Shown here one piece after another: positions 1 to 5,542 of a DNA stretch of 6,661 bases. This stretch comes from Caldifarciminota bacterium (lineage in GTDB: Bacteria; Hydrothermota; Hydrothermia; S141-80). The notes beneath the pieces are model-generated. The model did no database searches. It had not been told where the DNA came from and worked only from the letters and a program-made list of their open reading frames with translations. The translations under genes were made by a program, and so were the position numbers. The stretch covers positions 1 through 6,661 of the forward strand of contig WFYF01000111.1 in the NCBI GenBank assembly GCA_015490255.1, in the 5' to 3' direction. Each line of letters begins with the position of its first letter. The stretch's first letter is position 1.

Positions 1-132
1 CGCTGCCGTCCGGTCCTTCGGGATCTTCTTGAGGCCACGTGGAAAACCCAGGGGTATCCCCACGTGCACGTGGGGATACCCCTGGGTTTTCCACGTGGCC
101 TCAAGAAGATCCCGAAGGACCGGACGGCAGCG
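1..132. repeat. Perfect 132-base palindrome (two 66-base arms, no loop) at the window edge
   Basis: Bases 1-66 are the exact reverse complement of 67-132. The axis lies between two adjacent CACGTG hexamers (61-66 and 67-72), with no spacer and no mismatch that I can find. The right arm lies inside what looks like a normal minus-strand gene start (ATG at 165 with ribosome binding site and promoter), so 67-132 is probably genuine sequence and 1-66 a mirrored copy. A perfect spacerless mirror exactly at a sequence end is typical of fold-back assembly or amplification chimeras, and self-complementary CACGTG is a plausible switch point. A covalently closed hairpin telomere of a linear replicon would look the same, but it would not be expected to interrupt a gene. 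Confidence 0.95.
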
Positions 133-165
133 CTCGGGAAAGGCATGGAGCGGGTCTCCCCTCAT
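67..165 (-). CDS. Partial gene, unidentified: first 33 codons only, cut by the palindrome
   Basis: The minus strand has an ATG at 165 preceded by AAGGAG (172-177) at six bases' spacing. It reads MRGDPLHAFPERCRPV, then continues through RDLLEATWKTQGYPHV to the palindrome axis at 67. The frame stays open into the mirrored arm, but residues encoded there (1-66) should not be trusted. Codons are GC-rich at the third position, like the neighbours. It has its own sigma70 promoter (188-216) and lies after the terminator of the sulfur operon, so it is a separate transcription unit. The 33 residues show no signal peptide, membrane segment or motif I recognise, and I assign no function. Confidence 0.6.
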
Positions 166-187
166 GGTGTTCTCCTTGATTGGATGA

Positions 188-216
188 AGTATACAGACCT
201 GCCTGTGAAGGTTCAA
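188..216 (-). promoter_or_regulatory. Sigma70-type promoter for the truncated left-end gene
   Basis: On the minus strand, TTGAAC (216-211) is followed by exactly 17 bases and then TATACT (193-188). These match the -35 and -10 consensus hexamers at 4 of 6 and 5 of 6 positions. Transcription would begin near 181, giving a leader of about 16 bases that contains the AAGGAG ribosome binding site and ends at the ATG at 165. The rest of the gap between 166 and 401 holds only the upstream operon's terminator; I see no gene in it. Confidence 0.65.
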
Positions 217-356
217 TACAAACCGGCATCCCGGGCGGCCTCCAGACCTTTCCCCGGAGTCCAGAACGGGTCGGAGCCCGGGAGGGAAACGTTCCCCGAA
301 AGGGGCTTCTCTGGCACAGAGGCTGGAAACCGGTGCTGCTCCCGGAGGGAGGAACA

Positions 357-382
357 AAACCGGGGGCAGTGGCCCCCGGTTT
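357..382 (-). terminator. Rho-independent terminator of the sulfur operon
   Basis: An 11-base-pair stem (357-367 with 372-382) encloses the four-base loop 368-371. Read on the minus strand, the stem is followed by a T-rich tail (TTTTGTT, counting the last stem bases). It lies 19 bases after the stop codon of the DsrE-family gene and ends that transcription unit before the promoter at 188-216. Confidence 0.85.
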
Positions 383-401
383 GTGCGATCCGGGGTTTCA
401 A

Positions 402-905
402 TCAGATAAAGATGATCTGGGCGTCCTCCGTCATCTCAATGAACTGGCCGGCGGTCACAATCCCGTCCACAACGTCCAGAAGATCCTCTTCCTTGAGGCC
501 CATCATGTCCACCGTCATTTTGCAGGCATACATCTCGGCGCCCGCGTCGTGAAGCATTTCCAGCATCTCTTTCACCGGGGGAGCCTCCACCTCGGCGATT
601 TTCTTCTTCATCAGCGCCGTGGCGATCTCGGTCATCCCCGGGAGCACGCCCATCCACTGGGGAATACCGAAGTCAATGGGAAAGCCCATCATGCCCGTGC
701 GCATGCTGGCGTTCCCCACCGGAGGGAGCTTCAGATGATCCACCCGTTTCTTGTTGATCATGTCCAGGCCCCAGAAGGTGAAGAAGATGATCACGTCCAC
801 CCCTTCCGTCAGGGCGGCCCATCCCATGATCAGGGCGGGATAGGCCATGTCCAGATTCCCCTTGGAGCAGATGAAGGCCATCTTTCTGGGTTTTTCTTCC
901 GTCAT
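402..905 (-). CDS. DsrE2-type (DrsE_2 / DsrE-DsrF-DsrH-like) sulfur-carrier family protein
   Basis: This 167-residue protein has the layout of the DrsE_2 branch of the DsrE superfamily: an N-terminal beta strand and glycine turn (MAFICSKGNLDMAYPALIM), then the hydrophobic FFTFWGLDMINKK stretch (residues 41-53). Near the C-terminus is the family cysteine motif YACKMTVDMMGLKEEDL, with Cys128. A second cysteine, Cys13, sits in the first loop. In known members the C-terminal cysteine carries persulfide sulfur between proteins. It is the last gene of an SQR-DUF1641-TusE operon, which supports a sulfane-sulfur relay role. The start is fixed by GGAGG seven bases before the ATG. The gap of 57 bases to the TusE-like gene holds a strong hairpin. 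It is cytoplasmic or membrane-associated through its hydrophobic segment. The family is confident; its exact partner is inferred. Confidence 0.88.
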   Translation of the reverse strand: MTEEKPRKMAFICSKGNLDMAYPALIMGWAALTEGVDVIIFFTFWGLDMINKKRVDHLKLPPVGNASMRTGMMGFPIDFGIPQWMGVLPGMTEIATALMKKKIAEVEAPPVKEMLEMLHDAGAEMYACKMTVDMMGLKEEDLLDVVDGIVTAGQFIEMTEDAQIIFI

Positions 906-923
906 GGTTCGCCTCCCTGATTT

Positions 924-960
924 TCCGGGGGAAACCAGCCTCAGGCCGGTTTCCCCCGGA
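924..960 (-). promoter_or_regulatory. Strong intercistronic RNA hairpin between the TusE-like and DsrE genes
   Basis: A perfect 13-base-pair stem pairs 924-936 with 948-960. After one mismatch, three more pairs (938-940 with 944-946) close a TCA loop. The stem begins two bases after the TusE-like stop codon and ends before the GGAGG of the DsrE gene. On the minus strand it is followed by AAAA, not a T-tract, so it is not a canonical intrinsic terminator. It could act as a 3'-end stabiliser, a processing site or a partial attenuator that sets different levels of the two proteins. Confidence 0.7.
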
Positions 961-962
961 CG

Positions 963-1277
963 TCAGATGCACCCCTCCGGTTTGGGCACGCCTGCGATCC
1001 TGGCCACCTTTTTCGCCGGTCCTTTGGGGAAGAGTTTGAAGAGCTCCTTGGTGGGAACCCCCGCGCCCTTGCTGATCTGGTGCATGGTGGGGGATTTGCC
1101 GTGTTCTTTGTAGTAGTTTCGGACGAAGCGGATCACCTCCCAGTGACGATCGGTGAGCTCAATCCCCAGTTCCTCCGCCATCGCCCGGGCAATGTCCTCC
1201 GTCCAGTCGTCGGGGTTCACGAGATACCCCTCGTCGTTCACCTCCACTTCCTTGTTGGCGATCACTTTCGTGGCCAT
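963..1277 (-). CDS. DsrC/TusE-family sulfur-transfer protein with a single C-terminal cysteine
   Basis: This 104-residue protein spans the whole DsrC/TusE family. Landmarks are the N-terminal DEGYLVNPDDW, the helical HWEVIRFVRNYYKEHGKSP, the LFPKGPAKK motif, and the flexible C-terminal arm ending GVPKPEGCI with a penultimate cysteine (Cys103, called CysA). Dissimilatory DsrC proteins carry a second arm cysteine (CysB) eleven residues earlier in a GACKMAG-like context. Here that site reads KVARIAG, with alanine, so no intramolecular trisulfide can form and the protein resembles TusE-type members that receive and pass on a persulfide. I chose the ATG at 1277 because GGAGG lies seven bases before it; the in-frame TTG at 1283 would sit almost on the ribosome binding site. 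It follows the DUF1641 stop by 16 bases and belongs to the same operon as the SQR-like and DsrE genes. Confidence 0.88.
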   Translation of the reverse strand: MATKVIANKEVEVNDEGYLVNPDDWTEDIARAMAEELGIELTDRHWEVIRFVRNYYKEHGKSPTMHQISKGAGVPTKELFKLFPKGPAKKVARIAGVPKPEGCI

Positions 1278-1293
1278 GGCCAAACCTCCCTGT

Positions 1294-2025
1294 TTAAGCT
1301 TGGTTGTTAGCGCCGTTCCCCGAGGGGGTGCGGCGGGCGATCTCCCCTCGCCCCATGGAGATCAGGCGGAGGGTCTGCATGGTGATCACCAGGCCCCGCC
1401 GCACATGGGGATCCCGGAGAAGGCGAAAGATGCTTTTCATGGAAACGTCCACGGCTTCCGGCTGCTCCGTGACCTCCCGGAAGGTGTCCGTGAACTCCTG
1501 AAGGAGGGTCATCACATCGGGCTGGGTGAGGTCCCGGATGGTGTCCACGATGAGCACGATGTTGTCCGCGAGGAGCCGGGCGTCTTCCGGCGTATAATGC
1601 GTCAGGATGTTGTCCACGATCCGGAGGGCTTCTTTGAAGAAGGCGAAATACTGCCGCTTCTCCAGCTGATCCAGCGTTTCCATCAGGGCGGGAACCGCTT
1701 CATGCATGATGAGCTGGGAGTCTTTCAGGAGATCCCGGAGGCTTTCCAGCTGTTCCAGAAGCCAGATCAGGTTCGGAACGTTGCGCAGAAACACCCGCCC
1801 CAGGTGGACGAGATCCCGCAGCTCTACCCCTTCCAGATCCTGAAGTTCTTCCGTGAGGGCGGCCATCGCCTCGGGAAGGATGTGGTCCAGGTCCCGCATC
1901 AGGTCCCGCTGGGACTCCCGGCGGGCCCGCTCCTCCCGAATGTATGCGGCGATTTCGGCCACCTCCCGGGAGAGGGCGTCCAGCCGTTCTTCTATGGTGG
2001 GGGCCGTCGGGCTCTGCATGCTCAT
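1294..2025 (-). CDS. DUF1641 family protein
   Basis: This is a 243-residue, charged and almost wholly helical protein with no signal peptide, no membrane segment and no cysteine. Residues 11-40 look like a coiled coil. The C-terminal part (about 195-225: MKSIFRLLRDPHVRRGL, then a hydrophobic helix) fits the short DUF1641 signature. From family knowledge, DUF1641 genes often sit beside pyridine-nucleotide-disulfide/SQR-type flavoproteins and other sulfur or redox enzymes, as here, but the biochemical role is not established. An accessory, scaffold or docking role for the SQR-like enzyme is inference from position only. The ATG at 2025 has GGAGG five bases upstream, and this site overlaps the end of the SQR-like gene, so the two are probably translationally coupled. 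Confidence 0.8.
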   Translation of the reverse strand: MSMQSPTAPTIEERLDALSREVAEIAAYIREERARRESQRDLMRDLDHILPEAMAALTEELQDLEGVELRDLVHLGRVFLRNVPNLIWLLEQLESLRDLLKDSQLIMHEAVPALMETLDQLEKRQYFAFFKEALRIVDNILTHYTPEDARLLADNIVLIVDTIRDLTQPDVMTLLQEFTDTFREVTEQPEAVDVSMKSIFRLLRDPHVRRGLVITMQTLRLISMGRGEIARRTPSGNGANNQA

Positions 2026-2035
2026 GGTTCCCTCC

Positions 2036-3268
2036 TCACGCCCATTTGCCGGCCATGCTCATCCGGGCCGGGACCGGAAGATGTTTGCCTTTCAGGAGCA
2101 CGTGCCAGTAGATCCACCGGAAAAGCAATTTTCCCCAGTGGTTGATCCGGGACTCCTGAAGGAGGGAGAAGGGTCCCACACCGGGGAGGGGATACATGCC
2201 CGGCAGGGGCTCGGTTTCATAGTTGAAGTCAATCAGGAAGGCTTTGCCGAAGCCGGATTCAATATAGCAGTTGGAGTGTCCGTCAAAGGTGGGCAGGAGG
2301 TCCAGCCCCTCAATATACCGCAGGAAGTTGGGCACAAACACGTCCACCATGAAGTGGGCCACGGATCCCGCTTTGGAGGCGGGGGTGTCCGTGGCGTCTC
2401 CCAGCACGAAGATGTTGTCAAATTCCCGGGCTTTCAGGGTGTGCTTGTCGGTGGGCACATAGTTGAGTTCGTCGCCGATCCCCGAGCGCTTGATGGCCTC
2501 GCTTCCATAGTGGATGGGGACCGTCACCAGCAGGTCAAAAGGCACTTCCTCTTCCTCATAGGAGATGAGCACCTTTTTCTCTGGATCCACCCGCTCCACA
2601 TAGAACTCCGGAACGATCCGGATGTTTCGCTCTTCCAGGACCCCTCCCAGCACCTGGGAGGCTCTGGGTTTGGTGAAGGCCCCCGGAAGGGGCGTGACAT
2701 ACACGATCTCCACGTTCTGGCGGATGCCCCGCTCATGGAAATACCAGTCGGCCAGGAAGAGAAATTCCAGCGGGGCTACCGGGCACTTGATGGGCATGTC
2801 CACCAGGTTGAGGACCAGCCGGCCTTTCTCAAAGCGCTCCAGGGCCCGGTGCAGGGCGGTGGCGCCTTCCAGGGTATAGAAGTCAAAGATGGTTTTGTGC
2901 CAGGCATCCCCCAGCAGCCCCGGGGTTTCGTCCGGGCGGGGGTGGGAACCGGTGGCGATGATCAGGAAGTCATAGGACAGGGTGCGAGGTTCCCCCCGCA
3001 GGTGGACCCGGTTTTTGTCCGGCTCAATGGCTTCAATTTCGCTCTGGATATAGCGCACCTCCGGTGGAAACAGGGCCTTGCGGGGCTTGACCACGTCGCG
3101 GGGGGTGTAAATGCCGAAAGGAATGAACAGGAACCCTGGCTGGTAATAGTGAACGGGATCCTGATCCACCACCGTGAGGGCCCACTCCCGGGAGGGAAGG
3201 GCCTCCGCCAGGCGGTGGGCCACCATGGTTCCCGCGGTTCCTCCACCAAGGATCACCACGTGTTTCAT
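2036..3268 (-). CDS. Sulfide:quinone oxidoreductase-like FAD flavoprotein
   Basis: This 410-residue protein belongs to the SQR/FCSD-like group of FAD-dependent oxidoreductases, which take electrons from sulfide, form sulfane sulfur on a cysteine pair, and pass electrons to membrane quinone. Visible are the N-terminal dinucleotide fold (ILGGGTAGTMVAHRL, 6-20), the YDFLIIATGS strand (99-108), and a second FAD motif FVLGDATDTPASKAGSVAHF (287-306). Its only two cysteines are Cys162 (MPIKCPVAPLEF) and Cys334 (HSNCYIESGFG), the positions of the conserved SQR redox pair; the extra N-terminal cysteine of type I SQR is absent. The tail (about 374-396, NHWGKLLFRWIYWHVLLKG) is an amphipathic aromatic helix suited to monotopic membrane attachment. 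The ATG at 3268 has AAGGAG six bases upstream and starts right at the first beta strand; an in-frame ATG at 3289 precedes that site and is less likely. It is the first gene of the operon. Without kinetics, a polysulfide or other thiol substrate remains possible. Confidence 0.85.
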   Translation of the reverse strand: MKHVVILGGGTAGTMVAHRLAEALPSREWALTVVDQDPVHYYQPGFLFIPFGIYTPRDVVKPRKALFPPEVRYIQSEIEAIEPDKNRVHLRGEPRTLSYDFLIIATGSHPRPDETPGLLGDAWHKTIFDFYTLEGATALHRALERFEKGRLVLNLVDMPIKCPVAPLEFLFLADWYFHERGIRQNVEIVYVTPLPGAFTKPRASQVLGGVLEERNIRIVPEFYVERVDPEKKVLISYEEEEVPFDLLVTVPIHYGSEAIKRSGIGDELNYVPTDKHTLKAREFDNIFVLGDATDTPASKAGSVAHFMVDVFVPNFLRYIEGLDLLPTFDGHSNCYIESGFGKAFLIDFNYETEPLPGMYPLPGVGPFSLLQESRINHWGKLLFRWIYWHVLLKGKHLPVPARMSMAGKWA

Positions 3269-3316
3269 GGCTCGCTCCTTTGTGTGCATGTTGCCAATAT
3301 ATGCTGACAGTATGGA

Positions 3317-3332
3317 TGCAAAGACGTTGCCA
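3317..3332 (-). promoter_or_regulatory. Sigma54 (-24/-12) promoter for the sulfur operon
   Basis: Read on the minus strand, the site is TGGCAACGTCTTTGCA. It matches the sigma54 consensus TGGCACG-N4-TTGCW at TGGCA and TTGCA, with the required spacing between the GG and GC dinucleotides. Transcription would begin near 3306, leaving a leader of about 37 bases with AAGGAG before the ATG at 3268. No sigma70 promoter of comparable quality is visible upstream of the gene. Sigma54 promoters need an activator ATPase, which is not encoded in this window. Confidence 0.65.
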
Positions 3333-3427
3333 GAATGGGTCCTGAAGCACTTTCCCGGGAGGTGCGGTGGGACGCCCCGAAACGTCTCCGGCCCGCAGGA
3401 GCGTGTTTCAGAAATGGGACGTGGCCT

Positions 3428-3444
3428 GTGACAGATGATGTCAC
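3428..3444. promoter_or_regulatory. Palindromic operator, candidate upstream activator site
   Basis: GTGACA and TGTCAC flank a five-base spacer, a perfect six-base inverted repeat. Its centre is about 130 bases upstream of the predicted sigma54 start, inside the usual range for bacterial enhancer-binding protein sites. The spacing does not fit a Crp/Fnr site (TGTGA-N6-TCACA). I see only one clear copy, whereas activator sites often occur in pairs. Confidence 0.45.
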
Positions 3445-3653
3445 TTTCGGGATTGTAAGGGTTGTTCCTCTGGATCCGGGCGGAGGGAACACCGCCCTGA
3501 CGAGGGGCTTGCCGGGCAGTCCGCCCGCGGGTGTCTTCTGGAGCGCAGAGGCGCGGGATTCGCCGGAAAAGGTTTGCTGCGCTGGCCATGGGGCACGTTT
3601 TTTTGCAGGAAGTGTTTTTGCGAGAGGGGGTTGCAATCTTTGGTGTAAAAACC

Positions 3654-3682
3654 GTGCGGGCGGGGACTTGCCCCGCCCGCAC
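3654..3682 (-). terminator. Rho-independent terminator of the exported-protein operon
   Basis: A perfect 12-base-pair GC-rich stem (3654-3665 with 3671-3682) has a five-base loop. On the minus strand it is followed by GGTTTTTA. It lies 22 bases beyond the stop codon at 3705 and separates this operon from the sulfur operon downstream. Confidence 0.88.
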
Positions 3683-3704
3683 GCAATTTTCGGAATGCTT
3701 TGTC

Positions 3705-4664
3705 TTACCGGGTCTTCTGCGTCCGCAGCTCGGCTTCCAGATCCGCAAGCCGCTGGCGGATTTTCTGCAATTCCGCCTGGATGCGGGCCTGGTTGGCCTG
3801 CTCCGACTGCATTCTTTCCTCCATCCCCCGGGGGGTGCGAACCGCTGGCGTCCCGGAGGCCTGAAGCGGATTTTCCGCGGTTTTCCCGGGCTCCACTTTC
3901 GTGGGGGTCACGGTTCCATACGCTGTGGGGATATAGATCACGGAAAGCTGCCCGTCAAAGGCCGAAAAACCCCCGCCGCTGGAGTATTTATTGGCCAGAA
4001 AATACAGGGTATGGGTGCCTGGTCCAACTTCAAAGAGTCCCTGAACCGTGACGGGCTGTCCGAAGGACATGGTGGGACTTGTGCTTCCCACATAAAGCGC
4101 CACGTCCTGGTTGGCAGGCAGGGTCGTGGAATCGTTCAGAGAGACACCGAACTCCGCACCCGTGCTTGTTCCGTTGGTGTGAGAAACTCCAATTTGAGCA
4201 GTGGCAACCACCAGGAGATATCCGCTGGCCGGGACCACAATGGTGCGCTGCAGCAGCACGTTCATCCCGGAACTGATGGAACCCATGCTGCCCGTGTTCG
4301 TGGCGGAGGCCACGCCCGGCTCGTCAGAGATCTCAAAGGACTGGATGGCGTCCTGGGGGATTTCCACCTTGTCCAGGGAGGTGGTGTATGTGCGAAGCAC
4401 AATCCCATCGCTTCCCAGCATGGCTATCCGGCTGCCGTCAGAGAAGTTCCCATAAAGATAAAGCCCCCCCACACCCGCTGTGTCCATGAGGGCAAGCGCG
4501 CCACCGTCGCCATACTCGTAGAGCATCATCACCACTCCGAGCCCCGGAAGAGTGACCACCAGGGTGTCCAGATTCTCGCCAATCCGTGCCCCACCTTCCG
4601 TCCACTGGGCGGCCAGGGGCGAGGCCAGCGCCAGGGTGAGTCCAAAAAGGCCCAAACGGTTCAT
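3705..4664 (-). CDS. Exported hypothetical protein with beta-rich domain and C-terminal coiled coil
   Basis: This 319-residue protein has no family I can name. Residues 1-20 form a signal peptide: a short basic start, a hydrophobic LGLFGLTLALASPL core, then AAQ before Trp21. Residues about 30-115 are glycine-rich beta repeats. Residues about 130-247 (VPASGYLLVVATAQIGV through THTLYFLANKYSSGGG to LSVIYIPTAYG) resemble a jelly-roll fold of C1q/TNF type; that likeness is my inference. A linker follows, then a charged helix at about 279-315 (MEERMQSEQANQARIQAELQ onward) with heptad-like spacing, suggesting trimerisation or attachment. There are no cysteines. AGGAGG lies seven bases before the ATG at 4664. 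It follows the repeat protein's stop by 14 bases and shares its promoter, so the two secreted products probably act together at or outside the cell surface. Confidence 0.85.
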   Translation of the reverse strand: MNRLGLFGLTLALASPLAAQWTEGGARIGENLDTLVVTLPGLGVVMMLYEYGDGGALALMDTAGVGGLYLYGNFSDGSRIAMLGSDGIVLRTYTTSLDKVEIPQDAIQSFEISDEPGVASATNTGSMGSISSGMNVLLQRTIVVPASGYLLVVATAQIGVSHTNGTSTGAEFGVSLNDSTTLPANQDVALYVGSTSPTMSFGQPVTVQGLFEVGPGTHTLYFLANKYSSGGGFSAFDGQLSVIYIPTAYGTVTPTKVEPGKTAENPLQASGTPAVRTPRGMEERMQSEQANQARIQAELQKIRQRLADLEAELRTQKTR

Positions 4665-4678
4665 GATTTTCCCTCCTT

Positions 4679-5464
4679 TCAGCGACCCGCCAGGATGATT
4701 TTGCGGGCCACCACGTTCTGTTCATTCACGAGACGAAGGAAATACATCCCCCGTCCCACGTCTCCCGCCCGGAGGTCCACCTCGTGGATCCCGGCGGGAA
4801 GATAGGCTGAGAGCAGGGTTTTCACCTTCTGTCCCAGCGGGTTGTAAAGTTCCAGACGGACGTTTCCCTCTGCGGGAAGGCCGAAGGACACGGTCGCACG
4901 GCCCCGGATCACCCCCGGAAGGGAGGTGAACCCGAACACCACGGTGGGGCTGTTGTTTTCTTCCACCTCAGTGGCGGCGTCCACCGTGTCGGCCGAAAGG
5001 ATCACCCATCCCTGAGGATCCGGTCCTCCCACGAAAAAGGCCTGGATCACGGTCCCCGTGGGTGCGGTGTAGCCCTGCACGCTCATGCCCTGCCAGCGTG
5101 CGGTCAGGATATCTCCGCTTGCTCCACCGGCTGCGTGGGCAGTGAGGGTGACGAATCCCTGGGGATCCGGTCCGCTCACCGTGAATCCTGTGAGGCACCC
5201 CCCTCCGGCGAAAGGCTGCACGGACACACTCTGCCATCGTGCCCGCAGCACCGCTCCGGTGGAACCGTCGCTGGCCTGGGCGACCAGTTCCACATACCCC
5301 TGCCCGTCCGGTCCGGTGGTCTGGAATCCGTTGATGCAATAGGAGTCCGGTGCGGTAAAGGCCTGCACCGCAACCCCCGTCCACCGGGCCTGGAAGAAGG
5401 CCTGGGTTTGAAGGCCGGAGGGGAGGACGAGGGCTCCCATGAGCCCGAGGAGTGCTTTCTTCAT
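4679..5464 (-). CDS. Secreted three-repeat protein with FlgD-like / T9SS-type C-terminal domain
   Basis: This 261-residue protein starts with a signal peptide (MKKALLGLMGALVLPSG, cleavage probably near residues 20-22). Three tandem repeats follow at 26-74, 75-121 and 122-168. Each opens with ARW, has a (V/M)xVQ(A/P/G)(F/Y) strand, and contains GPD(G/P)QG followed by a hydrophobic beta strand. Repeats 1 and 2 have a cysteine at matching places (Cys43, Cys90), which could pair after export; repeat 3 lacks it. The C-terminal 75 residues (SFGLPAEGNVRLELYNPLGQ, then VKTLL, AGIHEVDL, GRGMYFLRLV and a KIILAGR end) match the general pattern of FlgD-like Ig or type IX secretion sorting domains. Such domains direct export across the outer membrane where that system exists. 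AGGAGG lies five bases before the ATG. It is the first gene of a two-gene operon. Confidence 0.85.
   Translation of the reverse strand: MKKALLGLMGALVLPSGLQTQAFFQARWTGVAVQAFTAPDSYCINGFQTTGPDGQGYVELVAQASDGSTGAVLRARWQSVSVQPFAGGGCLTGFTVSGPDPQGFVTLTAHAAGGASGDILTARWQGMSVQGYTAPTGTVIQAFFVGGPDPQGWVILSADTVDAATEVEENNSPTVVFGFTSLPGVIRGRATVSFGLPAEGNVRLELYNPLGQKVKTLLSAYLPAGIHEVDLRAGDVGRGMYFLRLVNEQNVVARKIILAGR
4961..5389 (-). repeat. Three in-frame tandem repeats of 141-147 bases
   Basis: The units are 5389-5243, 5242-5102 and 5101-4961, encoding 49, 47 and about 47 residues. They share ARW at the start, a central GPD-x-QG motif and the same order of predicted beta strands. The DNA has diverged well beyond near-identity, so the duplication is old and is kept by protein structure, not by recent slippage. 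Confidence 0.85.
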
Positions 5465-5542
5465 AACCCCCTCCTGCGGTTTGACGGGAGATCTGAAGGG
5501 CCGATCCCCTCCTGTTCCCCCCCGCGTGTTCGTTCCTGATAT

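Larger units (their letters stand above)
3269..3704. other. Gene-free 436-base control region between the two minus-strand operons
   Basis: I find no credible gene here on either strand; the long open frames carry no recognisable protein features and overlap control sites. From left to right it holds the SQR-like gene's leader, a sigma54-type promoter (3317-3332), a 17-base palindrome (3428-3444), about 200 bases with nothing I can assign apart from short A/T tracts near 3598-3620, and the terminator of the exported-protein operon (3654-3682). Confidence 0.7.

Noticed and set aside
61..72. Double CACGTG at the palindrome axis as a transcription-factor site
   Set aside because: It is generated by mirroring at the axis, and a similar CACGTGCACG occurs near 5648 inside the unrelated remnant, so it carries no evidence of regulation.
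213..401. Open minus-strand frame of 62 codons between the terminator and the left-end gene
   Set aside because: It contains the operon terminator and the control region of the next gene, has no ribosome binding site, and its product looks like translated GC-rich spacer.
3289..3303. TATATT near the SQR-like leader as a sigma70 -10 element, and a second TGGCAAC as another sigma54 site
   Set aside because: No -35 hexamer sits 16-18 bases upstream of TATATT, and the second TGGCAAC lacks TTGC at the required distance.
3371..3386. GACG-N8-CGTC as a second activator site
   Set aside because: The arms are only four bases long and the sequence does not match the clear palindrome at 3428-3444.
3269..3748. 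Long N-terminal extension of the SQR-like gene (open frame continues to 3748)
   Set aside because: The extension crosses a terminator and a sigma54 promoter and has no protein features; the start at 3268 has a good ribosome binding site and begins at the FAD-binding strand.
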